Below the pieces are notes generated by a model. It had not been told where the DNA came from, did no database searches, and was given only the letters and a program-made list of their open reading frames with translations. From positions 47,678 through 111,677 of the forward strand of contig JASMCQ010000035.1 in NCBI GenBank assembly GCA_030753265.1: 64,000 bases of DNA, in the 5' to 3' direction. Positions 53,583-62,416 of this stretch are shown here, one piece after another. Within the stretch, counting starts at the first letter, position 1; every line of letters starts with the position of its first letter. This DNA comes from Dehalococcoidia bacterium (GTDB taxonomy: Bacteria; Chloroflexota; Dehalococcoidia; UBA3495). A program made the translations under genes and the position numbers.

Positions 53583-56000
53583 TCAGATTACCACCTCTGT
53601 CCGCACCAGCTCGTCGAGCTTCTCGGCGGATAGCCCCAGGATGTCCTCGAAGACGAGGCGGTTGTGTTCTCCCTGGTTGGCCCATCCGTCGATGCGTCCC
53701 GGGGTCTCGGAAAGACCCATGGTGACGCCGGGGTACTCCACTGGCCCCGTTTCCGGGTGGTCCATGGTCGTCAGGTAGCTCCGCGCCCTCAGGTGGTGGT
53801 CGTAGACCAGGTCCTCCCCGCTCTGGACCACGCCCGACGCGATGCCAGCCTTTTGCAACGTGCGCATCACCTGCCGGGGGGTGTATTCCCGGGTCCATTC
53901 CCCAACGTGCCGGTCCAGCTCGGCGCGATTCTCAAGGCGCTGTTCGAGGCTGGCGAAGCGCGGGTCCCCGCACCAACGGGGGTCTCCCATCACGTTCCGG
54001 AAGGCCTGCCACTCCTCCTCGGTGAAGCAGGCAATCACACACCAATCATCGTCGCCCCGGCACTGGTAGGACCCGTGGGGTGCGGCATGGGGGTGCCAGT
54101 TTCCCACCGGTTGGGCGATCCGGTCGTTTACCAAATAATCCAGGTACATGGGCCCCATCAACGAGGCCATGGCGTCGGCGTGGGAGAGGTCGACATTCTG
54201 GCCCTTGCCCGTGAGGGTGTGGTAGTGCAGGGCCGCCGTGGTTGCCAGCGTGGCATATATGGCGGCAACGTAGTCCGGCAGCACGGAATTGGGCGCCGCC
54301 GGTTCATCTGCGCCGGCATAAGACCAGATGTGATAGAGGCCCGAGAAGGCCGCCGTGGTGGCCGCGGCACCTAAATACTCGCTTCGAGGCCCCGTCATGC
54401 CGAAGGCCGGCATGTCCACCACGATGATATCGGGCTTGACGTTTCGCAGGTTCTCGTAATCCAGGCCCCATCTCTTCATGATCTTGGGGTTGAAGTTCTC
54501 CACGACCACGTCGCTGACCCGAACCAAATCCCGGAACAGTTCTTGGCCCTCGGCGGTGTTGAGGTTGATCGTGATGGCTTTCTTGTTCCGGTTCAGGCCG
54601 CCGAAGGTGACCTTCTGCTGAAGGACCACTCTCGGGTCGGGGAAGTCACGTCCTCGACGCTGGTGCGTGGCCGACTCCACCATGATTACCTCGGCCCCAT
54701 GCTCTGCGAGCAAACCCGACACCTCGGGCCCGGCGATGGCCATGCCCACGTCGAGGATGCGGATTCCCTCGAGCGCCCGTTTTCCGGGTGTCAGGGGCGT
54801 GGCCGGGGGCGTCGCCGGGCGGGGCGTCCCGGCCAGCCAGGACTCCGACACCTCCCGGTTGTGCTGGCCCAAGAGGGGAGCGGTGCGCCGCACCACGCAT
54901 GGGGTCTCGCTCAACTTGTAGGGGGCCCCCAGGATGAAGTGCGGGCCGACTTCAGGGTGATTTGCCTCCTGGAAGGTTCCTCGATGACGGGTCTGAGGGT
55001 CATTGAAGAACTCGCCAGGGGTGTTGATCGGCACGATAGGAATGTGGCGTCGCTGGGCCTCTTCGGATATCTCCAACTTGTCGAATTTGGCGGCGAACTC
55101 GTGGATGTAGGGATCGATGACATCGACGTTCTGTGCCCGGAAGTGGCGGTTCTCCCAGATGGAATCGTTCAGGGCCTCAGGCTTGCCCATCCAATCGAAG
55201 AGATTGCGCCAATGCCACGGCGAGAGAATGAAGAACTCCGCGAACCCGTCTTTGCACCGGTACGCTCCGTTGGGAGCGGACCCACCCCGGGCCGAGCGTG
55301 ACCCCATGCGGCTCAGCAGGTTCTCCAGCGCACTGTAGTTAACCACGATGTACTGCTGCGACGCCTGCACCTCTTGTGACGACACATCGACGTGCTGGCC
55401 TCTTCCCGAAAGGCGCTGTTGCCGGGCGGCGATGAGCACTCCCACCGCCGTATACACCGAGGCGAGCTGGTAGCCAAGCTCATAGGGCATGCTGAGAGGG
55501 GGCTTGTCCGCGTCGCCGGACAGGTACATGACCCCGCCCATGGCGAAGGAAACTATTTCGGGGGCTTTGTACTGGCTGTGGGGACCCGTCTGCCCAAATC
55601 CGGAGACGGAGCCCATGACCAGGCCTGGGTTGAGGGATTGGAGGGTGTCGTACCCCAGCCCCAGGGATGCCATATATCCCGGCTGGAAACTCTCGATGAC
55701 GATGTCGGCGCGTTTCAGTAACTGTTTGAACGTCTCCCTATCGGCGGGGTCCGGCAGGTCGAGCTGGATACCCTTCTTGTTGCTGTTGGAGTAGAGGAAG
55801 TACAGACTGCGTTCCGGGTGGGGCACATCATCCTTGAAAGGCCCCCAGCCCCGCTCCTCGGCGCCGCCTCGCGGCTCCACCTTCACCACCTCCGCGCCCA
55901 GGTCGGCCAGGAGCCGGCCACACAATTGACCCCGGCAGTCCGCCAGGTCCAATACCCGGAGACCCTGAAGAGCAGAGTCTCCGTCTGAAGCTGAATTCAT
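53583..56000 (-). CDS. Double-length CoA-transferase family III (CaiB/BaiF) fusion
   Basis: An 805-residue protein made of two complete CaiB/BaiF-type domains (about residues 10-390 and 408-800). In the second half the catalytic aspartate, aligned by eye to Asp169 of formyl-CoA transferase, is D609 (VDLSHADAMAS). In the first half the same place holds E210 (VDVSSQEVQAS). Each half carries the early GIRILDVG-type and the GQTGP-type motifs. The dimer of this fold is interlocked, so a tandem fusion would give a pseudo-dimer with two non-identical sites. ATG has GGAGG upstream. Substrates are unknown. Confidence 0.83.
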   Translation of the reverse strand: MNSASDGDSALQGLRVLDLADCRGQLCGRLLADLGAEVVKVEPRGGAEERGWGPFKDDVPHPERSLYFLYSNSNKKGIQLDLPDPADRETFKQLLKRADIVIESFQPGYMASLGLGYDTLQSLNPGLVMGSVSGFGQTGPHSQYKAPEIVSFAMGGVMYLSGDADKPPLSMPYELGYQLASVYTAVGVLIAARQQRLSGRGQHVDVSSQEVQASQQYIVVNYSALENLLSRMGSRSARGGSAPNGAYRCKDGFAEFFILSPWHWRNLFDWMGKPEALNDSIWENRHFRAQNVDVIDPYIHEFAAKFDKLEISEEAQRRHIPIVPINTPGEFFNDPQTRHRGTFQEANHPEVGPHFILGAPYKLSETPCVVRRTAPLLGQHNREVSESWLAGTPRPATPPATPLTPGKRALEGIRILDVGMAIAGPEVSGLLAEHGAEVIMVESATHQRRGRDFPDPRVVLQQKVTFGGLNRNKKAITINLNTAEGQELFRDLVRVSDVVVENFNPKIMKRWGLDYENLRNVKPDIIVVDMPAFGMTGPRSEYLGAAATTAAFSGLYHIWSYAGADEPAAPNSVLPDYVAAIYATLATTAALHYHTLTGKGQNVDLSHADAMASLMGPMYLDYLVNDRIAQPVGNWHPHAAPHGSYQCRGDDDWCVIACFTEEEWQAFRNVMGDPRWCGDPRFASLEQRLENRAELDRHVGEWTREYTPRQVMRTLQKAGIASGVVQSGEDLVYDHHLRARSYLTTMDHPETGPVEYPGVTMGLSETPGRIDGWANQGEHNRLVFEDILGLSAEKLDELVRTEVVI

Positions 56001-56400
56001 GAATTCCTCCGGCCCAAGGGTTAACTAACGATGCAAAAGACCATTCGACAATCCGGCCCCGAGCCTTTGAACTACGCTGGCCGCCCCCCCTTTTTGTAAA
56101 AGGGGGCAAGGGGGGATTTCGCCCGCCGTAACCGCCCTGAAGGCAGCTGACAACTCAGGGGAAATCCCATCTAAAGGCCCGCCAGGTGCCCGATGCCCTT
56201 TGACCGATGAAGGGCGAGCAAATACAATTCTGCCGTTGGATTCTGTACTGGACGATTATACTGGATGCACCCATGTAATCAAGAGTTCACCGGCACTGGA
56301 CCCCGCCGAAAGCTGCGAGGCCCCTTACCAATGTCATGCGGGCTGGCGCAACACAGAGTCGCGGGAGCAATCCAGAGAACGCCCTGATGAGACAGATGCA
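56001..56400. other. Intergenic region with C-rich hairpin
   Basis: About 400 bp between the double CoA-transferase and the methyltransferase. It contains the CCCCCCTTTTT element at 56080-56118. The frame back to 56200 lacks a ribosome-binding site and is rejected. No promoter with good boxes. Confidence 0.45.
56080..56118. repeat. CCCCCTTT/AAAGGGGG hairpin repeat
   Basis: CCCCCCCTTTTTGTAAAAGG followed by GGGCAAGGGGGGATTT. Related to 33679-33725 (opposite orientation) and, more loosely, to 3344-3416. Confidence 0.6.
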
Positions 56401-57156
56401 ATGAACGAACAAGGGATGACGGAAGTGTTCTTCGATATCCACAACAATATTCCGAGAGAGGGTCCAGGCGACTTCGGGTCAACCCAAAAAGCATTTTCAA
56501 TGCTGACGAATTTACCCAAAGAGCCTAACATTTTGGATATCGGGTGCGGTCCGGGTAAGCAGACTTTGGACTTAATCCGTCTCACTGCCGGCAAGATCAA
56601 GGCCGTTGACATGCACCAACCTTATCTGGACGCACTCAACGAAAAGGTGGCGCAGGAGGGCCTTTCTGACAGGGTTACAGCCCTGAAAGGTGACATGTTT
56701 GACCTTGGCTTCGAGGAGAGGACTTTTGACCTTATTTGGTCTGAAGGCGCCATCTACATCGTGGGTTTTGAAAAAGGGCTACGAACATGGCTACCCCTGC
56801 TCAAGAAGGGCGGTTACCTCGCCGCCACTGAAATCACATGGATCAAAAACGGTGCACCGAAAGAACCCAGGGCTTTCTGGGAAGAAGCTTACCCGGCCAT
56901 GCAGGATGTCGAGGCCAACCTGAAGGTTATTCAGCAGACAGGATATCGACACATTGGGCACTTTACGATTCCAGAATCAGCCTGGTGGAACGATTACTAC
57001 AATCCTGTGGAGAAGAAGCTGGCCGTGCTCCGAGAAAAATACAGAGCAAACATTGAAGCCATGAGTGTTCTTGAAATGGAACAGAAAGAGATTGACCTGT
57101 TCAGGAAGTACTCCAATTACTACGGCTATGTGTTCTACGTTATGCGAGTCTGTTAG
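56401..57156 (+). CDS. SAM-dependent methyltransferase
   Basis: A 251-residue class I methyltransferase. The SAM-binding glycine motif LDIGCGPG lies near residue 46, the acidic ribose-binding residue is in AVDMHQ, and motif IV DLIWSEGA follows. Substrate is not known. ATG 56401 is taken because the sequence before it is not family-like. The codons are AT-richer than in the flanking CoA-transferase genes (many ATT, TTG, AAA), and the gene interrupts a run of minus-strand CoA-transferase genes, so transfer is plausible. Confidence 0.8.
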   Translation: MNEQGMTEVFFDIHNNIPREGPGDFGSTQKAFSMLTNLPKEPNILDIGCGPGKQTLDLIRLTAGKIKAVDMHQPYLDALNEKVAQEGLSDRVTALKGDMFDLGFEERTFDLIWSEGAIYIVGFEKGLRTWLPLLKKGGYLAATEITWIKNGAPKEPRAFWEEAYPAMQDVEANLKVIQQTGYRHIGHFTIPESAWWNDYYNPVEKKLAVLREKYRANIEAMSVLEMEQKEIDLFRKYSNYYGYVFYVMRVC

Positions 57157-57331
57157 GCTCGGCCAAGTAGATTGTTGTCCTCGAACGGCTCGCTCAAGCA
57201 GAGCATGCACTGCGCCGCGTCCGAAGGCGGACTTCAGATTGTCAGTCCGTCTTTCATCGGCTGACTACTCAAAACCCCCCCGCGGGCTCCGACCGCAGCG
57301 CCAAGACTTCAGTCGTGAGGCCGTCTGGCCG

Positions 57332-58549
57332 TCACTCCAGCACCCCCTCGGCCGTCAAGGCGTCGATCTCTTCGTCGCCGAGGTCCAGCCACTCTCGGAG
57401 TACCGGACGAGTGTGCTCGCCGAGGAGAGGGCCCGGGGAGTGAATCCGCGGAGGCGTCCGCGAGAGTTTCCATGGCGCGCCCTCGACGGTGTGCTTCCCC
57501 ACCACCGCGTGGTCCACATCCAGGAAGACCTGCCTCTCCTGGATGTGCGAGTTGCGGGTCAGTTCCAAGAGGCTGAAACTGGGAATGGCCGCGACGCCGT
57601 GGGATTGTAGGAGTTCCATCGCCTCCGTGGCGGTCCGCTGCCGCGTCCACTCGGACAGGTGGCGGTCCAGGTTCTCATGGTGGAGCCAGCGGGCTTGGGC
57701 GTCCCGGAAATTCGGGTCCGCGGTCCAGGCGGGGTTGCCCATCGCCCGGCACAGGGACTGCCACTCGCCCTCATCGGACACCGCGATGCTAATCCATTTG
57801 TCGTGCCCCTGGCACGGGTAGCAGTCGTGGGGAGCCATGAAGGGGTGCCGGTTCCCGCGGCGGGTCTGCACCCTCCCGGTCAGGCTGTAGTCCAACATCG
57901 TGTCTCCCACGACACAAGTGGCGACGTCGGAGGCGGCGAGGTCGATATACTGGCCTTTTCGGGTGTCCTGGCGTTCCAGAAGAGCCGCGATAACCGCCAT
58001 GGCAGCCATGGTCCCGGTAGCGAAGTCGAGAGGGATGCGCAGGTCGGCGGGCCGTAGTTCGGGGTAGCCGGTCAGGTGACTGGCTCCACCGACGCCGGCG
58101 AAGATGGCGGCGTATCCGGGCAGCTTGGTATCCGGACCGCTCTGGCCCCGGGCGGAAACGGAGGCCATAACCAGCCCCGGATTGTTGGCGCTGAGTTCCT
58201 CGTAGCCCAGCCCTAGGCGCTTGGCGACCCCGGGCCGAAAGTTCTCGATCACCACGTCGGCCATCTCCGTCAACCGCTTGGCCACGGCACGCCCCTCGGG
58301 CTTGCCCAAGTTCAGGCTGACGCTCCGCTTGTTCAGATTCATGGCGCTGAACCTCAACGAAGAATCCAGGTCGTCAGCGGATGCCTCGACCCCCGACGCA
58401 GGACGCCGGCGCGCCCCGTCGGACCGGTGACGGCTCTCGATCTTGATGGAGTCGGCGCCGAGCATGGCGAGCAGCCCACCGGAGTAGGGACCGGCCGCGA
58501 CCCAGGTGAATTCAACCACTCGTATGCCGTCCAGAGCGGACTGGTGCAC
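57332..58549 (-). CDS. CoA-transferase family III (CaiB/BaiF)
   Basis: A 405-residue single CaiB/BaiF protein. The nucleotide-binding early segment (VVEFTWVAAGPYSGGLLAML) and GQSGP loop are present. The catalytic position is D208 in IDLAASDVA. GTG 58549 has AGAGGT 6 bases upstream. It is the middle gene of three minus-strand acyl-CoA genes, so probably co-transcribed with the downstream one. Donor and acceptor acids are unknown. Confidence 0.86.
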   Translation of the reverse strand: MHQSALDGIRVVEFTWVAAGPYSGGLLAMLGADSIKIESRHRSDGARRRPASGVEASADDLDSSLRFSAMNLNKRSVSLNLGKPEGRAVAKRLTEMADVVIENFRPGVAKRLGLGYEELSANNPGLVMASVSARGQSGPDTKLPGYAAIFAGVGGASHLTGYPELRPADLRIPLDFATGTMAAMAVIAALLERQDTRKGQYIDLAASDVATCVVGDTMLDYSLTGRVQTRRGNRHPFMAPHDCYPCQGHDKWISIAVSDEGEWQSLCRAMGNPAWTADPNFRDAQARWLHHENLDRHLSEWTRQRTATEAMELLQSHGVAAIPSFSLLELTRNSHIQERQVFLDVDHAVVGKHTVEGAPWKLSRTPPRIHSPGPLLGEHTRPVLREWLDLGDEEIDALTAEGVLE

Positions 58550-58665
58550 TGCGATACCTCTAATCCTTACTGGAAACTAGTGCTAAATGTCGAGAAACCG
58601 GGTCACAACATCTGAACCTGAGGACTACCCCAACAGTTACGAATCAATCTAACGCTGATTTATGA

Positions 58666-59874
58666 CTAGATTATCCCATCCCGGTGGAGTAGCTCTAGCT
58701 TGTTCGGAGAATATCCGAGCCTCTCGCCCAGCACCAGTTGGTTGTGTTCGCCCAGTAGCGGGGCCGGCTGTGGCGGACGGCCCGCGCTTTCCGTCAGCAC
58801 GAAGGGCAGGGCTGCATACTGTCCCGTCCCCGCCACGGGGTGTTGGATTTCCTGGAATAGGCCTCGGGCGGCGGATTGGGGGGAATTTACCACCTCATCC
58901 GGTGTCGCCACATACCCGATGGGGCAGCCGAGTTCAAGGGCGTCCCGGTAGACTTCACCCTTCGTATGCTGGATGGCCCACTCGGCAATGTGGCGGTTGA
59001 TCTCGTCGCCGTGCCGGCACCGGGATTCGTGGGACTCGAACCGGATATCTTCGACCAGATCGAGCCGGCCCATGATCCTCGCCAGCGAGTGCCAGTGGTT
59101 GTTCTCAGCTACTGCGATGACGATGTAGCCGTCCTTACAGGGCATCATCCCGCCATAGGGGTAGGTTCTGGTGAGCCTGGTCTCCTCTTTCTCACCGCTG
59201 GCGATCCGGGCTACGATGTCGCGGTTCAACGCCAGCAGGGCCTCTTGTTTGGATACATCCACGTGCTGCCCTTCCCCCGTTAATCGGCCGGCGAAGAGGG
59301 CGGCGACCGTGGCCAATGCGGCGCTCCCGCCAACTTCGTAATCGCCCATGTGCCCGCCTCCGGTCATGGGCGGTAGCTCAAGGGATTCCGGGCCGCTCTG
59401 GAGGAGGTAGCCGTCACCCCCGGAGTGGTAGCTGTTGATGGGATAGGCCCGGTAGTCGCGGTACGGGCCGGTCTGGCCAAAGGGTGTGATCGAGGTAACC
59501 ACCAGGCGGCGATTGATCTGGCTCAGCCGCGCATATCCCAGACCCAAGGCGTCCAGCGTGCCGGGCGAGGTATCTTCCAGCAGGACATCCGCCGTCTCGA
59601 TAAGCTGCTCGAAGATGCGCCGGCCCTTGGGGGTATCCAGGCTCAAGGTGATGCCCAGCTTGCCGGCGTTGGCGTAGAAGTAGAGGCAACTCTTTTCAGG
59701 ATGCGGGGATTCCCCCACGAATGGGCCCTCGTGGCGGGCCGGGTCACCGGCCGGGGGCTCCGCCTTGACCACCTCCGCTCCCAGCGCGGCGAGCATCTTG
59801 CCACAATACGGACCCGCCGCCAACTGGCAATACTCCAGCACGCGAAACCGGCTAAGACACGAATATACGGCCAA
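58666..59874 (-). CDS. CoA-transferase family III (CaiB/BaiF)
   Basis: A 402-residue CaiB/BaiF protein. The catalytic position is E211 (VDVSKQEALLAL) instead of aspartate, as in the first half of the double-length gene. GQTGP and the early motifs are conserved. TTG 59874 has GGAGG upstream. It lies between the CoA-transferase at 57332 and the MaoC-like gene (all minus strand), with gaps of about 100 bp. Confidence 0.85.
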   Translation of the reverse strand: MAVYSCLSRFRVLEYCQLAAGPYCGKMLAALGAEVVKAEPPAGDPARHEGPFVGESPHPEKSCLYFYANAGKLGITLSLDTPKGRRIFEQLIETADVLLEDTSPGTLDALGLGYARLSQINRRLVVTSITPFGQTGPYRDYRAYPINSYHSGGDGYLLQSGPESLELPPMTGGGHMGDYEVGGSAALATVAALFAGRLTGEGQHVDVSKQEALLALNRDIVARIASGEKEETRLTRTYPYGGMMPCKDGYIVIAVAENNHWHSLARIMGRLDLVEDIRFESHESRCRHGDEINRHIAEWAIQHTKGEVYRDALELGCPIGYVATPDEVVNSPQSAARGLFQEIQHPVAGTGQYAALPFVLTESAGRPPQPAPLLGEHNQLVLGERLGYSPNKLELLHRDGII

Positions 59875-59966
59875 ATTCCTCCAAGCTCATGGGCGGGTGG
59901 CGTGACGCCCAGGTCACGGCACCCGGTTACGTTATCGGGATTCTACTGAGCAACCGAAAATGGCGG

Positions 59967-61271
59967 TTACCGATGCGCGGCGTATCCGGTACGAGTCAGG
60001 AACTCCGTGGCCCTGGCGAACTTCTCGCCCACCCTGGCTCCCTCCAACTCCCTGGGCGACCGTGGCAACTGGACCGGGCCGTGCTCCCTGGAGGGCAGGA
60101 TAACCGTGCCGCGAGAGGGCGCGACCACTTCGCCTCGCTGGTTGGTCAGGTTCATCTCCACGTCCACCAGGCATCCCAGCTCCGGCGATGTGTACTTGTC
60201 AACGACATTCCCGCTGAACCGTATCACGTCGCCGATGTAGACGAACCGGCGTATCTGGTCGTACTCGCGCCACAGCCAGGCGTCGTCCCCCATCCAGTTG
60301 GTCAGATAGTTGCAAACCCAGGCGTTGCGCTGCCAGCCGTAGTCGTAAGCGTAGGGGTTGCCGATGCTCCGGGCCCAGGCGTCCTCCCAGTGCACTCGCT
60401 CGACCACGTCGGGCACGCCGAACTCGTTGAGCGAAAAGGCCCGCGGATGGCGCTTGTAACTCTGGTGGCGAATCTTGTGGGCCTTGGCGAAGCGTGCCTC
60501 CGACCCCTGGAGGAAGCAGAGCAGGTCGGTGAGCAAGATAGGACCCTTGACCATGGGCCTCATCTCGTCTCCCACCTGCACGTCCTCCCAATAGCGAGGC
60601 AGGGCGCCCCGGACCTCCTCGTTTTCGGTCAGCTCATCGATCTCTTTTAGCATCTCGGGGGTATAGTAAGGCTGTTTGATATCCATGTACTTGCGTTGCT
60701 TGCCGGCGGCCACCGCGCGTTGCGTCCGGGTGGTCCAGTCGCGCCATATCGCCACCAGCTCGTTCCGCTGGTTCCAGAAGATGCCCCGCACCCGGGATAT
60801 GATCACGGACCGCCCGCTGAAGGCGCTGTTTTCCTTTACATCGACGCCGACGATGGGGAAGCCGATTCGAACAATCTTGTCTCCCTCACGAACCGGATTG
60901 TAGAATTCGATGTCGTTGCCTGAATAGAACCCGTGGATGCCGGCCATGGCGCCGCCCCTGCCCCGGTCCCGCACCTCCTTGGGTATCTCGGGTATCTCCT
61001 CGGTGGAGCCCATGTTGTAAATGTAGGTTGGAGGGGCGATTAGGCCGCCCCACCGGGTCTTCTTGGCGTACTCGTAGTCGGTGAAGAGGGGGTTGTCATC
61101 GCCGAGACCGTAAGCCCAGTGCCGCATAGTATCTCGGGACGCGACCTCAACCCAGGGTCGGTCCCAGGCCAGCGTAGGCGCGGCCACGCCGATCCGGGCC
61201 CGCGCGGCCTCGACCAGCTCGTCGGTAATCATCTCGCCGACGTCCAGTTTTTGCTGCTCTTGAGTGGCCAT
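59967..61271 (-). CDS. Double hot-dog MaoC/FAS1-like dehydratase
   Basis: A 434-residue protein with two hot-dog domains, like FAS1-type MaoC dehydratases: MaoC_N-like (about 15-190) and a second domain (about 240-430). The classic catalytic D-x-N-P-x-H appears as DDNPLF at residues 58-63, with phenylalanine in place of histidine, so hydratase activity by this half is doubtful. ATG 61271 has AAGGAGG 7 bases upstream. The frame to 61325 is rejected. First gene of the minus-strand set with two CoA-transferases, suggesting metabolism of an unsaturated or hydroxy acyl-CoA. Confidence 0.8.
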   Translation of the reverse strand: MATQEQQKLDVGEMITDELVEAARARIGVAAPTLAWDRPWVEVASRDTMRHWAYGLGDDNPLFTDYEYAKKTRWGGLIAPPTYIYNMGSTEEIPEIPKEVRDRGRGGAMAGIHGFYSGNDIEFYNPVREGDKIVRIGFPIVGVDVKENSAFSGRSVIISRVRGIFWNQRNELVAIWRDWTTRTQRAVAAGKQRKYMDIKQPYYTPEMLKEIDELTENEEVRGALPRYWEDVQVGDEMRPMVKGPILLTDLLCFLQGSEARFAKAHKIRHQSYKRHPRAFSLNEFGVPDVVERVHWEDAWARSIGNPYAYDYGWQRNAWVCNYLTNWMGDDAWLWREYDQIRRFVYIGDVIRFSGNVVDKYTSPELGCLVDVEMNLTNQRGEVVAPSRGTVILPSREHGPVQLPRSPRELEGARVGEKFARATEFLTRTGYAAHR

Positions 61272-62064
61272 GGTAAGCCTCCTTCTTGACGGTGTTGGCC
61301 TGGCCTGGCCTGGCCCCAATTGCACCGAAGCTCTCTGAATCCACGCCGTCCGCCCTCGCCCGCCGCTGAACCGCCTCCAAAACCGCCAAGAGCAGGCGTA
61401 GGCTGGGGTTCAACGAAGTGAACGAACAGTCCCAGCTCTAGCTTGAAATGCTCTAGCGCGGCTGAGATGGAGCCTTCAAGCCGGCCGTACTGAAGACTGG
61501 CCCAGGACGTTCATGGTAGCCTTCAGGTCATTCCGGAGCCAATCTTCCCACCGGAATGGCCAACCTTTCGTACCGGTAAGAGTTTCTTGCGGAAACGAAT
61601 CAAGAGTCCAGTGGCCGTCTTGCCATTTGGCTCCCCGGAGCTGTCGCCAGGAGGGCCTCCCGGTAATCCGTTGGACGCCCCTTTCCCAGCTTATGCAAGG
61701 AAGCCGGTGGCCGCGCCGGCCGGTGCGCAACCGAAGTTATCCCTGAGTGGCAGCGAATCTTGCCCGAGTCTTGGCCCGTACCTGAGTTAGCCGAATAACG
61801 CGGTGACCCGGACTCTCCCTGAGTCACCAGCAAGCGAAAGGCCAGCACCGGGCAATTCTACCCTATCAATATCCGGAATGCCATAGGCGTTCTTCCCGGC
61901 TGGTGTGAGCGGGCAGTGTTCGACTTAAGCGCTCATTCTCTATACCTCACAGTCGTACGCTGCTAACCTTATTATTTCACGTGTTCAAGGGAACTAGCGC
62001 CCTAAAATCCGCTTCCACCACGCCCGTTTTGGACGGACGGCGGGTTCTCGGTTCGCGCAGATCG
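61272..62064. other. Long intergenic region before mobile DNA
   Basis: About 790 bp. It opens with a CCTGG pentamer run (near 61300-61312). Small frames around 61476-61848 resemble nothing. GC falls towards the right end (near 61910-61990), where the IS3-like remnant begins. No IS terminal repeats could be fixed. Confidence 0.45.
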
Positions 62065-62391
62065 GAGGTCTTCAACACCGACCAAGGGCGGCAGTGCACC
62101 AGCGAGGGGTTCACCGGGCTCCTTGAGTAGTACGATGTCAGGATCAGCTTGGACGGGAAGGGGCGCTATACCGACAACATCTTCGTGGAAAGACTGTGGC
62201 GCACCGATAAGTACGAGGAGGCCTACCTAAGAGCCTACTCCAACGGAAGGGAGGCTAGAGCCGGGTTCGACGCTTACTTCTTCTACAATACCCAAAGGCC
62301 CCATCAAGCTTTGGACTATCGGACACCAGCCGAGGTGCTGTCAAGGGCGCTTGAAAACTGTACCGCCTGTCTGTCGATGACATACGATTAG
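62065..62391 (+). pseudogene. IS3-family transposase remnant (integrase-core end)
   Basis: The 3' part of an IS3-type OrfB integrase core. NTDQGRQCTS carries the second aspartate. DNIFVERLWRTDKYEEAYL contains the catalytic glutamate region, and FYNTQRPHQALDYRTPAEV is the classic IS3 ending. The frame is broken by TAG at 62128-62130 between FTGLLE and YDVRISLDGKG. The first aspartate and all of OrfA are missing. It ends 25 bp before the ISNCY-like gene starts, so the second element probably landed on or next to this decayed one. Confidence 0.85.
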
Positions 62392-62416
62392 GTCAGTAGC
62401 TAACGGTCGAGGGAAA

